Origin: Microvirga soli
GTDB taxonomy: Bacteria; Pseudomonadota; Alphaproteobacteria; Rhizobiales; Beijerinckiaceae
NCBI RefSeq assembly: GCF_016734765.1
Contig: NZ_JAERQE010000002.1
Coordinates: forward strand, 248,001-312,000
Reading direction: 5' to 3'
Length of the DNA: 64,000 bases
Shown here: piece after piece, positions 32,980 to 42,384 of the stretch
Layout: each line of letters begins with the position of its first letter
Numbering within the stretch: position 1 is the first letter of the stretch
Notes under the pieces: generated by a model
Told to the model about the DNA's origin: nothing
The model's database searches: none
The model's input: the letters and a program-made list of their open reading frames with translations, nothing else
Position numbers and translations under genes: made by a program

Positions 32980-34695
32980 ATGGACAAGAGCCCCAAAGCA
33001 CCGTCGGGAACGACGGACCAAGTCCTGACGAACCGGCAGGGCCATCCGATCACCAACAACCAGTCCCAGCGCACCGTCGGGAGCCGTGGTCCGGCCACGC
33101 TGGAGAACTATCAGTTCCTCGAGAAGATCACCCATTTCGACCGCGAGCGGATTCCTGAGCGCGTCGTCCACGCACGTGGCTTCGTCTGCTACGGCGAACT
33201 CGAGGTGACCGGCAAGATCGGCGACGAGCCCGCTTCCAAATACACCCGCGCCAAGCTGTTCCAGGAAGCCGGCAAGAAGACGCCGCTCGCCATCCGCTTC
33301 TCCACCGTGATCGGCGGCCGCGATTCCTCCGAGACGGCCCGGGACCCGCGCGGCTTTGCCGTGAAGTTCTATACCGAGGACGGCAACTGGGATCTGGTCG
33401 GCAACAACCTGGCCGTCTTCTTCATCCGCGATGCCATCAAGTTCCCGGATGTCATTCACTCCCTGAAGCCCGATCCGATCACGTTCCGCCAGGAGCCGAA
33501 CCGCATCTTCGACTTCATGAGCCAGACCCCGGAATCCATGCACATGCTGACACACCTGTTCAGTCCGCGCGGCATTCCGGCGAGCTACCGGCACATGGAA
33601 GGCTTCGGGGTCAACACCTACAAGATGGTCAATGCCCAGGGCGACACCGTTTTGGTGAAGTACCATTTCCATCCGCGCTGCGGCCTCGCCAGCCTGACGG
33701 CGGATGAAGCCGCCAAGGTGCAGGGCCAGGATCTCGGCTCCGCCTCCAAGGATCTCTTTGAGGCCATCGAGCGGGGCGAGCACCCGCAATGGGACATGTA
33801 CGTCCAGATCATGGAGGATCACGATCATCCGGAGTTGGAGTGGGATCCGCTCGACGACACCAAGGTCTGGCCCGAGAAGGATTTCCCGCTGCGGCATGTG
33901 GGCGTCATGACGCTCAACCGCAACGTCCAGGATCACTTCAACGAGAACGAGCAGATCGCCATGGGCACGGGCGTTCTCGTGGACGGGCTCGATTTCTCCG
34001 ACGACAAGATGCTGGTAGGCCGGACATTCTCCTATTCCGACACCCAGCGCTATCGCGTCGGCACCAATTACCTGCAACTGCCGGTGAACCAGGCCAAGAG
34101 CGCCAAGGTTTCCACCAACCTGAACGGCGGGCAGATGTCCTACCGCCGCGATCTGGCGCCGGGGCAGAACCCGCATGTGAACTACGAGCCGTCGATCCAT
34201 AACGGCCTGCATGAATCATCCCGCGAGGAGCCGAACAACGCACCTGAGATCAGGGGCCGCCTGACCCGCAGCGTCCTCGAGCGCCGCAATGACTACGTTC
34301 AGGCGCGGGGCCGCTACTGCACCATGATGGATTGGGAGCGTGATGACCTCGTCCTCAACCTGGGCACGCTGCTCGGCCAGTGCGAGCGCGATGTGCAGGA
34401 ACGGATGGTGTGGCACCTGCTGCTGGTTCATGACGATTACGGCACCCGTGTGGGCGAGATGATCGGGATCACGGCCGACGACGTGCGCAACCTCCAGCCG
34501 CTGCCGAAGCAGGTGCTGACCGACGAGGACAAGCGTCGCCTGCAGAATCTGGGCAAGAACGGCGACAAGATCGATCCGACCGTCTGGGGCCAGTGGACGA
34601 GTTCCGTGAAGAACTACAAGGCTTCCGCCGAAGAGGTTCTGGGCGGCATGCGCGATGTTCCGACTGAACCTGCCGCGAAGGAGGCTGCTGAGTAG
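32980..34695 (+). CDS. Monofunctional haem catalase
   Basis: Breaks down hydrogen peroxide (571 aa). The start ATG at 32980 has the strong site AAAGGAG. Catalase landmarks: GNPITNNQ-type N-terminus ([17 protein letters not shown]), catalytic His in [43 protein letters not shown], distal Asn in [18 protein letters not shown], and proximal haem-ligand Tyr in [22 protein letters not shown]. The C-terminal extension past residue 490 is short, so it is a small- to medium-subunit enzyme without the flavodoxin-like domain of large catalases. HARGFVCYG differs from the commoner HARGxGAxG. Confidence 0.96.
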   Translation: MDKSPKAPSGTTDQVLTNRQGHPITNNQSQRTVGSRGPATLENYQFLEKITHFDRERIPERVVHARGFVCYGELEVTGKIGDEPASKYTRAKLFQEAGKKTPLAIRFSTVIGGRDSSETARDPRGFAVKFYTEDGNWDLVGNNLAVFFIRDAIKFPDVIHSLKPDPITFRQEPNRIFDFMSQTPESMHMLTHLFSPRGIPASYRHMEGFGVNTYKMVNAQGDTVLVKYHFHPRCGLASLTADEAAKVQGQDLGSASKDLFEAIERGEHPQWDMYVQIMEDHDHPELEWDPLDDTKVWPEKDFPLRHVGVMTLNRNVQDHFNENEQIAMGTGVLVDGLDFSDDKMLVGRTFSYSDTQRYRVGTNYLQLPVNQAKSAKVSTNLNGGQMSYRRDLAPGQNPHVNYEPSIHNGLHESSREEPNNAPEIRGRLTRSVLERRNDYVQARGRYCTMMDWERDDLVLNLGTLLGQCERDVQERMVWHLLLVHDDYGTRVGEMIGITADDVRNLQPLPKQVLTDEDKRRLQNLGKNGDKIDPTVWGQWTSSVKNYKASAEEVLGGMRDVPTEPAAKEAAE

Positions 34696-34720
34696 GCAGC
34701 ACTGCTCAGGATCACAACAG

Positions 34721-34752
34721 AACGGGTCAGGGATTCCTGGCCCGTTTTCGTT
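34721..34752 (+). terminator. Terminator after catalase
   Basis: AACGGGTCAGG (34721-34731) and CCTGGCCCGTT (34736-34746) form an 11-bp stem with one G-U pair and a GATT loop, followed by TTCGTT. It overlaps the stop of the convergent YihY gene and can serve both transcripts. Confidence 0.75.
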
Positions 34753-35614
34753 ATGGCTCTATCGTTGGACGCCCCCTTCGGCTCCCTCGGCTTTCCGCGT
34801 AGGCTTTGGTGAATTCCGCGCCGAAGAGCAGGATCAGGGACGAATAATAGATCCACAGCAGGATCGTGATGATCGAAGCGGCAGCTCCATAGCTCGAGGC
34901 CACGTTGCTCTTGCCGAGATAGTAGCCGATCAGAAACTTGCCGAGGGTGAACAGGAGGGCTGTCACAAGCGCTCCCGTCCAGACGTCGCCCCATTCGAGA
35001 TCGACGGTCGGCAGCATCTTGAAGATCATCGCGAACAGGAGCGTGGCGACGGTGAAGGCGACGAGGCTGTTGAGGAAGCGCAGGATGATCGTCGCGCCTG
35101 AAAAATTCGCCTCGAGGTATGATCCGACAGCCGTCAGGCCCGTATCGATGACCAGGGAGACGAGAAGCAGGAACCCGATGCCGAGAACAAGCGCGAGGCT
35201 CACCAACCGCGTGCGGATGAAACTCATGACGCCATAGCTGGCGGGTGGTTTCGCTTTCCAGATGATGTTCAGGTTGTCCTGGAGCTCGACGACCGCTCCG
35301 GTCACCAGGAGCAGAAAGGTGACGATCCCGACCGTCATGCCGATGATGCCGGAGCCGACGTTGCTGGCGCTGGCAATCATCGCCTCAAGGGCCGAGGCTT
35401 CGTTGTTGCCGATCATGCCGCCGAGTTCCGCCACGATGGCGCCCTGTGCCGCCTCCCGGCCAAAAGCGAGCCCAGCGACTGCAATCGCAGCGAGCAGCAT
35501 CGGAGCCAGTGAGAAAACCGTGAAGAAAGCGATCGAGGCGCCGAGACTCATGGCGCGGTCGTTCCACCAGCCTGAGAGCGCCACCTTCAAGAGCTGCCAT
35601 GTTTCGGAAAGCAT
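34751..35614 (-). CDS. YihY/BrkB family membrane protein
   Basis: Integral membrane protein (287 aa from the ATG at 35614) with six predicted helices. The family pattern is clear: WWNDRAMSLGASIAFFTVFSLAPMLL in the first helix, GIVTFLLLVTGAVVELQDNLNIIW, RLVSLALVLGIGFLLLVSLVIDT, and the C-terminal SSYGAAASIITILLWIYYSSLILLFGAEFTKAY. The family was once misnamed ribonuclease BN; its true activity is not settled. A second member is at 60936-62126 in this window. Convergent with catalase through a shared terminator. Confidence 0.9.
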   Translation of the reverse strand: MLSETWQLLKVALSGWWNDRAMSLGASIAFFTVFSLAPMLLAAIAVAGLAFGREAAQGAIVAELGGMIGNNEASALEAMIASASNVGSGIIGMTVGIVTFLLLVTGAVVELQDNLNIIWKAKPPASYGVMSFIRTRLVSLALVLGIGFLLLVSLVIDTGLTAVGSYLEANFSGATIILRFLNSLVAFTVATLLFAMIFKMLPTVDLEWGDVWTGALVTALLFTLGKFLIGYYLGKSNVASSYGAAASIITILLWIYYSSLILLFGAEFTKAYAESRGSRRGRPTIEP

Positions 35615-35672
35615 GCAAGAGCCGATCCTGCCGGACGGATCGGTCCGGCCACGCAAGTGTGTTGCCTGGCGT

Positions 35673-37475
35673 TTAACTGACCGGCGCTTCCTCTTGTTCC
35701 TGCAAAGGTTCAGGGCTGCTCAACCGGGACACGTGATCGGTGAGGAGGCGGCCATAGTGGACGGCGGCCTGGCGCAGGCGGGTAACCTCCGACCCTTCAC
35801 CCAATGCGCCTGTCGCCATGACGTGGGCGCCGAGCTGAAAGGCCAGATAGCAGGGACGCATGAAGGCGAGCAGGGCCTGATCGACCGGACGACCGCTCTC
35901 CCGCCGGATGATCTGGCAGAGCCGAGAGGTTTCGTCCTCGGAGAGGTTCATTTCGACGATGGCGCCAGCCACGTCCCAGCTCACGTCCTGATGTCCAACG
36001 AGGTCATGGGCGGCGCTGTGATCGAGCGCGTCCGTCTTGATCACCCTGTCGCCTGAAACGAGCCATTCCCAGGCATGCAGGCGGTTGTCGGTGCAGATCC
36101 GGTGCGCCTTGCCCTCAAGAATGCCCGGATCTGCCAGGGATTGCTCCAGGGCTGCTGCCGTGGCCTCCCCGAGGGCTTGGCCTGCATTGTAGATCGCCAT
36201 CCGGCGCAGCGCCTCGAGGGAGGCGCCCTGGTGCGCGGCCGCGGGACAATGCCGAGCGCGGAAGCCCAGATAGGCGCCGATCTGATCGATAAGGCTCTCA
36301 CGGCTGATGCGAGACCGATCAAGGCCGTCCAGTTCCTCGTGCCAGCGCTCCACGAGGAAGCCATGCAGGCAGCCGGCGGGCTCCGGGGTGAAGCCAGCCT
36401 CATGAAGCTGGCGGGCCATCTGGACCTTCCGGACGCCGGTTTCCCCTAGGCCCACAAACTTGACCAGCCAGGCCTTGCCGTTCGCCCGCGCCAGGAACTT
36501 GCGCCGTTCCTGCTGGATGTTGGCCGGCGGCCACGAGCTTTTGTTCGCGTAGCGCCGGGATCGCCAAGCTCCTCCCGAGATCTCCTCCACAGGGCCATCC
36601 AGCGGGCCGAGGAGGCTCTCCACCCAGTTCCGGATCCGATGGGTAGGCAGGCCGAGCAGCAGGAGATCGTCCATGGCGACGAGGTGGCGCGGAGCGGAGT
36701 TCCACCGTTCTCGATGCTTGGCGCTCGCCTGCGGACCGAGTGCGCCGCCGTGGCTCGGGAAGAAGTGGATCTGGTGCCGCGAGACCCCGGCTTCCTCCAG
36801 CCAGTCGGCCACGGCTCCGAACGAACTGCCCGACAGGCCTGGACCCTCGTCGACGATGGCGAAGGCTTTCCGGCTGTCGGATACAAGGCTCTTCGTGAGG
36901 TCCGGATCGACCCTTACCTCGCGCTCGAAAGGATGGCCCACCGGGCGCAGGGTGACGGGAGCGGGCGCGCCGAGATCTGCCGCAACAAGGGCGCTCAGGC
37001 CCGTGCCGATGCTGCGGATGCCGATGACCTGGGTATCCGGACCCAGGCCAGAAGCCCTGGCGGCTTCCAGGTAGCTTTCCGGGTAGAGGGCATAGAAGGC
37101 ATAGCCTTCCGCCTGCTTGGCCCGAATGGCGCGTGACGGATCGAACCTTTGCAGCGTCTCGAAGAAAGCAGGGGGCAGGGGGGTAAGCTGCCCGAAGCCG
37201 CTGCGCCAGGACTCTCCAATGGCACGGGCCAGGATGGATAGCCATTCCATCCCTGCCTCATGGCTCTTGGTGCGGGCGTCGAAGCCACGCTCGTGGAACT
37301 CCGCATCGATGATGCCCTGGACGAGTTCGCTCGCGCTGATGAAGGCGGTGACGAGGGCCCCATGCCGCTCGATGCCGGGTGGCATTGAGAAGGCATGCGA
37401 CAGATGATCCGTGATGGCAGCCTGCTTGGCTCCGACCGTCTCGTCTCGTTCGATGTCGCCGTAGACCAGCATCAA
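35673..37475 (-). CDS. Fusion of a phosphoribosyltransferase-like domain and an APH-like kinase domain
   Basis: A 600-aa protein of unknown function. Around residues 145-240 it has a type I PRTase-like core: VIGIRSIGTGLSALVAADLG, then AFAIVDEGPGLSGSSFGAVA, where DEGPGLSGSS fits the PRPP-binding loop. The C-terminal half (about 330-560) resembles aminoglycoside-phosphotransferase kinases: a possible ATP-Lys in GKAWLVKFVGLG, VERWHEELDG as hinge, CTDNRLHAWEWL in the catalytic-loop position and VIKTDALDH in the metal-Asp position, though the usual HGD is missing. It follows the alcohol dehydrogenase by 12 bases. Start TTG 37475 or ATG 37472, with no clear ribosome site. Confidence 0.7.
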   Translation of the reverse strand: MMLVYGDIERDETVGAKQAAITDHLSHAFSMPPGIERHGALVTAFISASELVQGIIDAEFHERGFDARTKSHEAGMEWLSILARAIGESWRSGFGQLTPLPPAFFETLQRFDPSRAIRAKQAEGYAFYALYPESYLEAARASGLGPDTQVIGIRSIGTGLSALVAADLGAPAPVTLRPVGHPFEREVRVDPDLTKSLVSDSRKAFAIVDEGPGLSGSSFGAVADWLEEAGVSRHQIHFFPSHGGALGPQASAKHRERWNSAPRHLVAMDDLLLLGLPTHRIRNWVESLLGPLDGPVEEISGGAWRSRRYANKSSWPPANIQQERRKFLARANGKAWLVKFVGLGETGVRKVQMARQLHEAGFTPEPAGCLHGFLVERWHEELDGLDRSRISRESLIDQIGAYLGFRARHCPAAAHQGASLEALRRMAIYNAGQALGEATAAALEQSLADPGILEGKAHRICTDNRLHAWEWLVSGDRVIKTDALDHSAAHDLVGHQDVSWDVAGAIVEMNLSEDETSRLCQIIRRESGRPVDQALLAFMRPCYLAFQLGAHVMATGALGEGSEVTRLRQAAVHYGRLLTDHVSRLSSPEPLQEQEEAPVS

Positions 37476-37477
37476 GG

Positions 37478-37502
37478 CTGCCGGGCTTTAAGCGGCAGCC
37501 TC
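37478..37502 (-). terminator. Stem-loop enclosing the alcohol dehydrogenase stop codon
   Basis: GGCTGCCG and CGGCAGCC (37478-37485 and 37495-37502) pair perfectly over 8 bp, with the TAA of the dehydrogenase in the loop region. No T-run follows and the next start is three bases later. It may be an attenuator or a translation-coupling structure. Confidence 0.45.
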
Positions 37503-38552
37503 CTGCTTGAGCGAGGCCATGTCGATCACGAAGCGGTATTTGACGTCGCTCTTGAGCATTCGTTCATAAGCCTCGTTGATCTGCTGAATGGGAATGATCT
37601 CGATTTCGGCGGTGATCCCATGCTGGGCGCAGAAGTCGAGCATTTCCTGCGTCTCCGCGATGCCGCCGATGAGGGAGCCGGCGAGTTGGCGCCGCTTCAT
37701 GATCAGGTTGAAGACGGTGGTGGCCGGATGCGGTTCGGCGGGAGCCCCCACGAGCACCATGGCGCCGTCGCGGGCGAGCAGAACGAGGTAGCTGTCGAGA
37801 TCGTGCGGAGCCGCAACCGTGTCGAGGATGAAATCGAAGCTGTTGCGGTGCGCCTTCATGGCCTCCCGGTCCTTGGAGACAACGACCTCGTGAGCGCCCA
37901 GCTTCAGGGCATCCTCACGCTTGTTGGGAGAAGTAGTGAACAGCACCACATGCGCGCCCATGGCGCGGGCGATTTTCACAGCCATGTGACCGAGGCCGCC
38001 AAGGCCCACGACACCGACCTTCTGCCCAGCTTGAACGCGCCAGCGGCGCAAGGGCGAGAACGTGGTGATGCCGGCGCACAGGAGAGGCGCCGCTGCCGCC
38101 GGATCAAGACCATCCGGTACCCGCAGGACGAAGCTCTCATCGACCACGATGGTGTCGGAATAGCCGCCATAGGTGTTGGCGCCCGTGCCCTGCTCCGGGC
38201 CGTTATAAGTGCCGGTGAATCCAACCTCGCAGTATTGCTCCAGGCCCTCGCGGCACGAGCGGCAGGTGCGGCAGGAATCCACCATGCAGCCGACACCGAC
38301 GACATCACCGGCCTTGAACTTCTGCACCCCTGAGCCGACGCGGTTGACGCGGCCCACGATTTCATGACCCGGCAGGCAGGGATAAAGCGTGCCGCCCCAT
38401 TCCTCCCGAACCGTGTGCAGATCGGAATGGCAGACGCCGCAATAGAGGATCTCAATCTGAACGTCGCGCTCGCCGGGTTCCCGGCGCTCGAAGCTGAAGG
38501 GGGACAGCGGTGTGCTCGCATCCTGAGCGGCGTAGCCGAAAGCTTTGATCAC
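37488..38552 (-). CDS. Zinc-dependent NAD(P) alcohol dehydrogenase (cinnamyl/YahK-like)
   Basis: Medium-chain dehydrogenase (354 aa) reducing or oxidising aldehydes and alcohols. Catalytic zinc ligands are in CGVCHSDLHTV and LPGHEIVGRV; the structural zinc site is CMVDSCRTCRSCREGLEQYC; the cofactor motif is VVGLGGLGHMAVKIARAMGA; the NTYGGYSDTIVVDE segment is typical of the YahK/cinnamyl group. The open frame runs 74 residues upstream, but the GTG at 38552 has GGAG 9 bases before it and begins VIKAFGYAAQDAS as in homologues. Probably co-transcribed with the PRTase-kinase fusion gene. Confidence 0.9.
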   Translation of the reverse strand: MIKAFGYAAQDASTPLSPFSFERREPGERDVQIEILYCGVCHSDLHTVREEWGGTLYPCLPGHEIVGRVNRVGSGVQKFKAGDVVGVGCMVDSCRTCRSCREGLEQYCEVGFTGTYNGPEQGTGANTYGGYSDTIVVDESFVLRVPDGLDPAAAAPLLCAGITTFSPLRRWRVQAGQKVGVVGLGGLGHMAVKIARAMGAHVVLFTTSPNKREDALKLGAHEVVVSKDREAMKAHRNSFDFILDTVAAPHDLDSYLVLLARDGAMVLVGAPAEPHPATTVFNLIMKRRQLAGSLIGGIAETQEMLDFCAQHGITAEIEIIPIQQINEAYERMLKSDVKYRFVIDMASLKQEAAA

Positions 38553-39100
38553 AGGAAAGTTCTCCGGATTGAGCGAACTGAAGGGGTAAGTCCCGTTAGG
38601 TATTCGGACGCTACAAACGATAGGCCCCATCGATCCGCCGTCAACCGACGCAGGCAAGGATTGTTTCATCACGGTGACAGGCTTTTGCTGCATTGCAGCG
38701 CCTGCTGGCTTTTCCACATGGTCACGGGCAAGTGAAGCGCCGGATTCTGGCTTGCTGGCCAAGTCTTCCCACATCTTAGGTAAGAGCTTGCGCTCACTTG
38801 AAGAAAAGTCTCTTCAACGTGGTGCAGGCGGCAATGCGGCACACTGCAAACAGGCTGCTGGTGAGAAACTTTAACTTGCCGTTCCGCCCACAATCCGCGA
38901 CCCTGATCGTCAGGGCGGGCAAACTTCCAAGTCGCACGGACGGACCCGAGATCAACCGGATTTGTCGCGACCTGAGCAACAGCCGCCACAACGAAAGGGA
39001 TATGCCGCACCATTTGGCCGCATCATAGTATCGCATGGTCTGGGCAACCTTAGCGGTGCACAATCGTTGTCTCTGAGAGGGATTGGATATCGGTGGCGCC
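38553..39100. promoter_or_regulatory. Divergent 548-base region between alcohol dehydrogenase and prkA
   Basis: No credible gene. Features seen are an inverted repeat TTGAAGA / TCTTCAA around 38798-38817 (spacer AAAGTC) and a hairpin CCCTGA-TCG-TCAGGG at 38901-38915. The region should contain promoters in both directions. A GGAAC on the minus strand near 38880 lacks a matching -10, and none is present on the plus strand, so a sigma-EcfG promoter for prkA is not supported here. Confidence 0.4.
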
Positions 39101-41047
39101 ATGCTTCATTCCGACGACCTGTTCTCGAGTTTCCTGAAAGCCTATGAGACCCGCCGCGAGGCGGAGATGTCCCTGGCGGACTACCTGGAAGGGTGCCGCA
39201 CCGATCCCATGATGTATGCAAGCGCCCCTGAGCGCATCCTGGCGGCCATCGGCGAGCCTCAGCTCGTCGATACCTCGAAGGACGCGCGGCTTGGCCGCAT
39301 CTTCATGAACCGCACCATCCGGGTCTATCCGGCCTTCTCCGAATTCTACGGCATGGAAGAGACGATCGAGATGATCGTCAGCTTCTTCCGCCACGCAGCC
39401 CAGGGCCTTGAGGAGCGCAAGCAGATCCTCTACCTGCTCGGTCCCGTCGGCGGCGGCAAATCCTCCCTGGCTGAGCGTTTGAAAGCGCTGATGGAGGTTA
39501 ACCCCATTTACGTTCTGAAAGCCGGCGACGAGATCAGCCCGGTTTTTGAGAGTCCGCTCGCATTGTTCGATCCGGAGCAGATGGGCTCCGTGCTGGAGGA
39601 GCGCTACGGCATTCCTCAGCGGCGGCTGACCAACCTGCTCAGCCCCTGGGCGATCAAGCGCCTCGACGAGTTCAAGGGCGACATTTCCAAGTTCCGGGTG
39701 GTCAAGATCAACCCGTCCCGCATGCGGCAGATCGGTGTCGCCAAGACGGAGCCGGGCGACGAGAACAACCAGGATATCTCGTCCCTGGTCGGCAAGGTCG
39801 ATATCCGTAAACTCGAGACGCTCTCCCAGAACGATCCCGATGCTTACAGCTATTCCGGCGGTCTCAACCGGGCGAACCAGGGCATCCTCGAATTCGTCGA
39901 GATGTTCAAGGCGCCGATCAAGATGCTCCATCCCCTGCTGACAGCCACGCAGGAGGGCAACTACGTCGGTACGGAGAATATCGGCTCCATTCCGTTCACA
40001 GGCATCATTCTCGCTCACTCCAACGAAGCGGAATGGCAGACCTTCCGCACCAACAAGAACAACGAGGCCTTCATCGACCGCATCTATGTGATCAAGGTGC
40101 CCTATTGCCTGCGGGTCACGGAGGAGCAGAAGATCTACGAGAAGCTGATCCGCAGTTCGGAACTGGCAGCCGCACCCTGCGCGCCGGCTACGCTGGAGAT
40201 GCTGGCCCGGTTCTCGGTTCTCTCGCGCCTGCGGGCTCATGAGAACTCCAACTTCTATTCCAAGATGCGGGTCTATGACGGCGAGAGCCTGCGCGAGGTC
40301 GATCCGCGCGCTCGCAGCCTGCAGGAATACAAGGACTCGGCCGGTGTGGACGAGGGCATGGACGGGATCTCGACCCGCTTCGCCTTCAAGGTCCTGTCCG
40401 CCACCTTCAATCACGACACGATCGAGGTTGCGGCGGATCCGGTTCACCTCATGTACGTGCTCGAACAATCCTTGCGGCGCGAGCAGCTGCCGCAGGACGT
40501 GGAGCGGCGCTATCTGGAGTTTATCAAGGCGGAGCTTGCGCCGCGTTATGCCGACTTCATCGGCCATGAGATCCAGAAGGCTTATCTCGAGTCCTATCAC
40601 GATTACGGTCAGAACCTGTTCGATCGCTACGTGTCCTATGCGGATGCATGGATTGAGGATCAGGACTTCAAGGATCCCGATACAGGCCAGCTTCTCAATC
40701 GGGAGCTCCTGAACCAGGAGCTGACCAAGGTCGAGAAGCCGGCGGGCATCGCGAACCCGAAGGACTTCCGCAACGAGGTCGTCAAGTTCTCTCTGCGGGC
40801 GCGGGCCGGCAACAACGGTCGCAACCCCTCGTGGACCAGCTATGAGAAGATCCGCGACGTCATCGAACGGCGCATGTTCTCCCAGGTGGAAGAACTCCTG
40901 CCCGTGATCAGCTTCGGCTCCAAGAAGGACGGCGAGACGGAGAAGAAGCACGGGGAGTTCGTGGCAAGAATGATGGATCGTGGCTACACCGAGCGCCAAG
41001 TTCGGCGTCTCGTGGAGTGGTACATGCGGGTGAAGCAGGCGGGCTGA
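39101..41047 (+). CDS. prkA: PrkA family serine protein kinase (YeaG)
   Basis: AAA+ ATPase with a C-terminal kinase-like region (648 aa). The P-loop is LLGPVGGGKSSLAERL at about residues 115-130; downstream landmarks are GDISKFRVVKINPS, YSGGLNRANQGILEFVEMFKAP, TATQEGNYVGTENIGSIPF and the sensor-like AHSNEAEWQTFRTNKNNEAFIDRI. YeaG/PrkA acts in nitrogen and stationary-phase stress in enterobacteria. The start could be the ATG at 39101 or a TTG at 39083 preceded by GAGAGG. First gene of the conserved prkA-yeaH-spoVR triad, an arrangement known in many proteobacteria. Confidence 0.95.
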   Translation: MLHSDDLFSSFLKAYETRREAEMSLADYLEGCRTDPMMYASAPERILAAIGEPQLVDTSKDARLGRIFMNRTIRVYPAFSEFYGMEETIEMIVSFFRHAAQGLEERKQILYLLGPVGGGKSSLAERLKALMEVNPIYVLKAGDEISPVFESPLALFDPEQMGSVLEERYGIPQRRLTNLLSPWAIKRLDEFKGDISKFRVVKINPSRMRQIGVAKTEPGDENNQDISSLVGKVDIRKLETLSQNDPDAYSYSGGLNRANQGILEFVEMFKAPIKMLHPLLTATQEGNYVGTENIGSIPFTGIILAHSNEAEWQTFRTNKNNEAFIDRIYVIKVPYCLRVTEEQKIYEKLIRSSELAAAPCAPATLEMLARFSVLSRLRAHENSNFYSKMRVYDGESLREVDPRARSLQEYKDSAGVDEGMDGISTRFAFKVLSATFNHDTIEVAADPVHLMYVLEQSLRREQLPQDVERRYLEFIKAELAPRYADFIGHEIQKAYLESYHDYGQNLFDRYVSYADAWIEDQDFKDPDTGQLLNRELLNQELTKVEKPAGIANPKDFRNEVVKFSLRARAGNNGRNPSWTSYEKIRDVIERRMFSQVEELLPVISFGSKKDGETEKKHGEFVARMMDRGYTERQVRRLVEWYMRVKQAG

Positions 41048-41076
41048 CAGAATACGGAGGCAGATCAGGCGTTCCT

Positions 41077-42384
41077 ATGTACATCATCGACCGGCGCCTC
41101 AACCCAGGGGGCAAGAGTCTGGCGAACCGCCAACGCTTCCTTCGCCGCGCCAAGGCGCAGATTCAGAGGGCCGTGCGCCAGACCGCAGGAGACCGGGACA
41201 TCACCGATCTCGAACGGGGAGGGGAGGTCACGATCCCAGCCGATGGTGTTCGCGAGCCCAGCTTCCGGCGCTCTGGCGAAGGCGGTGTGAACGACCACAT
41301 CCTGCCCGGAAACAAGCGCTTCATCGAAGGCGATACGGTTGACCGGCCGCCTAGGGGCGGTGGCGGAAGTTCGGCTGGTGGCGATAGTGGGGAGGGTGAG
41401 GACGATTTCCGCTTCGCCCTGACCCGCGACGAGTTCCTCGACCTCTTTCTCGATGATCTGGAACTGCCCGACCTTGCCAAGCGCCGGGTTGCAACGGTCG
41501 AAACGCAAGGCATGCGGCGGGCTGGCTACACGGTCACCGGATCGCCTGTGAATCTGGCGCTGCTGCGCTCCATGCGCAATGCCTTGTCGCGGCGCATTGC
41601 CATGCGACGCCCCAAGCCCGAGGAACTGCTGCGCCTCCAGGAGGAGATCGAACGGCTCGAAAAGCATGAAGGGCCGTCCGAGCAACTCACCGCGCTGCAC
41701 CAGGAGCTTGAGCAGCTGAAGGTGCGCACCAAGCGCTTCCCCTATATCGATCCCCTCGATCTGCGCTATCGCCGCTTCGAGCCGGTCTCGCGGCCGGTCG
41801 CGCAGGCTGTCATGTTCTGCCTGATGGACGTATCGGGCTCCATGACCGAGCACATGAAGGATCTCGCCAAGCGGTTCTACATGCTGCTCTACATCTTCCT
41901 GACGCGCCGCTACAAGCACGTGGAGATCGTGTTCATCCGGCACACCCACGAGGCGAAGGAGGTGGATGAGGAGACCTTCTTCAACAGCCCCGAGACGGGC
42001 GGCACAGTGGTCTCGTCGGCCTTACGCGAGATGCAGCGGATCGTGGAGGAGCGCTATTCCCCGGACAGCTGGAACATCTATGCGGCCCAGGCCTCGGACG
42101 GCGACAACTCGCCCAATGACGGCAGCACGAGCGCCTCGCTCCTGCGCAACGTGATCCTGCCCGTCTGCCAGTACTATGCCTATCTTGAGGTCGGCAGCGA
42201 CAGCGACCGGATGCAGACCGGGTTCATCAATCACAAGACGTCCCTGTGGCAGACCTACGAGACGCTTCAGGAGCAGGGCGCCAACCTCGCCATGCGCAAG
42301 GTGAATCACCGCCGCGAGATCTATCCCGTTTTCCGCGAACTCTTCCGCCGGCGCGACGCGGAGGCAGGAGCCAGGGTGCCATGA
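41077..42384 (+). CDS. yeaH: YeaH/YhbH family protein (DUF444)
   Basis: Partner of the PrkA kinase (435 aa). N-terminal IIDRRLNPGGKSLANRQRFLRR is the family hallmark, followed by a basic segment, a Gly/Ser-rich linker (PPRGGGGSSAGG), and from about residue 245 a von Willebrand A-like domain: the MIDAS-like string FCLMDVSGSMTEHMKDLAKRF (DxSxS) and IRHTHEAKEVDEE. The C-terminus IYPVFRELFRRRDAEA is typical. ATG at 41077 chosen because homologues begin YIIDRR. The stop overlaps the spoVR start in ATGA. Confidence 0.94.
   Translation: MYIIDRRLNPGGKSLANRQRFLRRAKAQIQRAVRQTAGDRDITDLERGGEVTIPADGVREPSFRRSGEGGVNDHILPGNKRFIEGDTVDRPPRGGGGSSAGGDSGEGEDDFRFALTRDEFLDLFLDDLELPDLAKRRVATVETQGMRRAGYTVTGSPVNLALLRSMRNALSRRIAMRRPKPEELLRLQEEIERLEKHEGPSEQLTALHQELEQLKVRTKRFPYIDPLDLRYRRFEPVSRPVAQAVMFCLMDVSGSMTEHMKDLAKRFYMLLYIFLTRRYKHVEIVFIRHTHEAKEVDEETFFNSPETGGTVVSSALREMQRIVEERYSPDSWNIYAAQASDGDNSPNDGSTSASLLRNVILPVCQYYAYLEVGSDSDRMQTGFINHKTSLWQTYETLQEQGANLAMRKVNHRREIYPVFRELFRRRDAEAGARVP

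Noticed and set aside
32965..34212. 415-residue minus-strand frame opposite catalase
   Set aside because: No recognisable motif and directly opposite a conserved catalase.
38862..38884. GGAAC on the minus strand in the prkA leader as a stress promoter
   Set aside because: No CGTT-like box at 15-18 bases in the right orientation, and it points away from prkA.
39050..40999. 649-residue minus-strand open frame opposite prkA
   Set aside because: Mirror of a highly conserved PrkA gene; composition is His/Arg/Leu-rich without any family motif. Typical antisense shadow in high-GC DNA.
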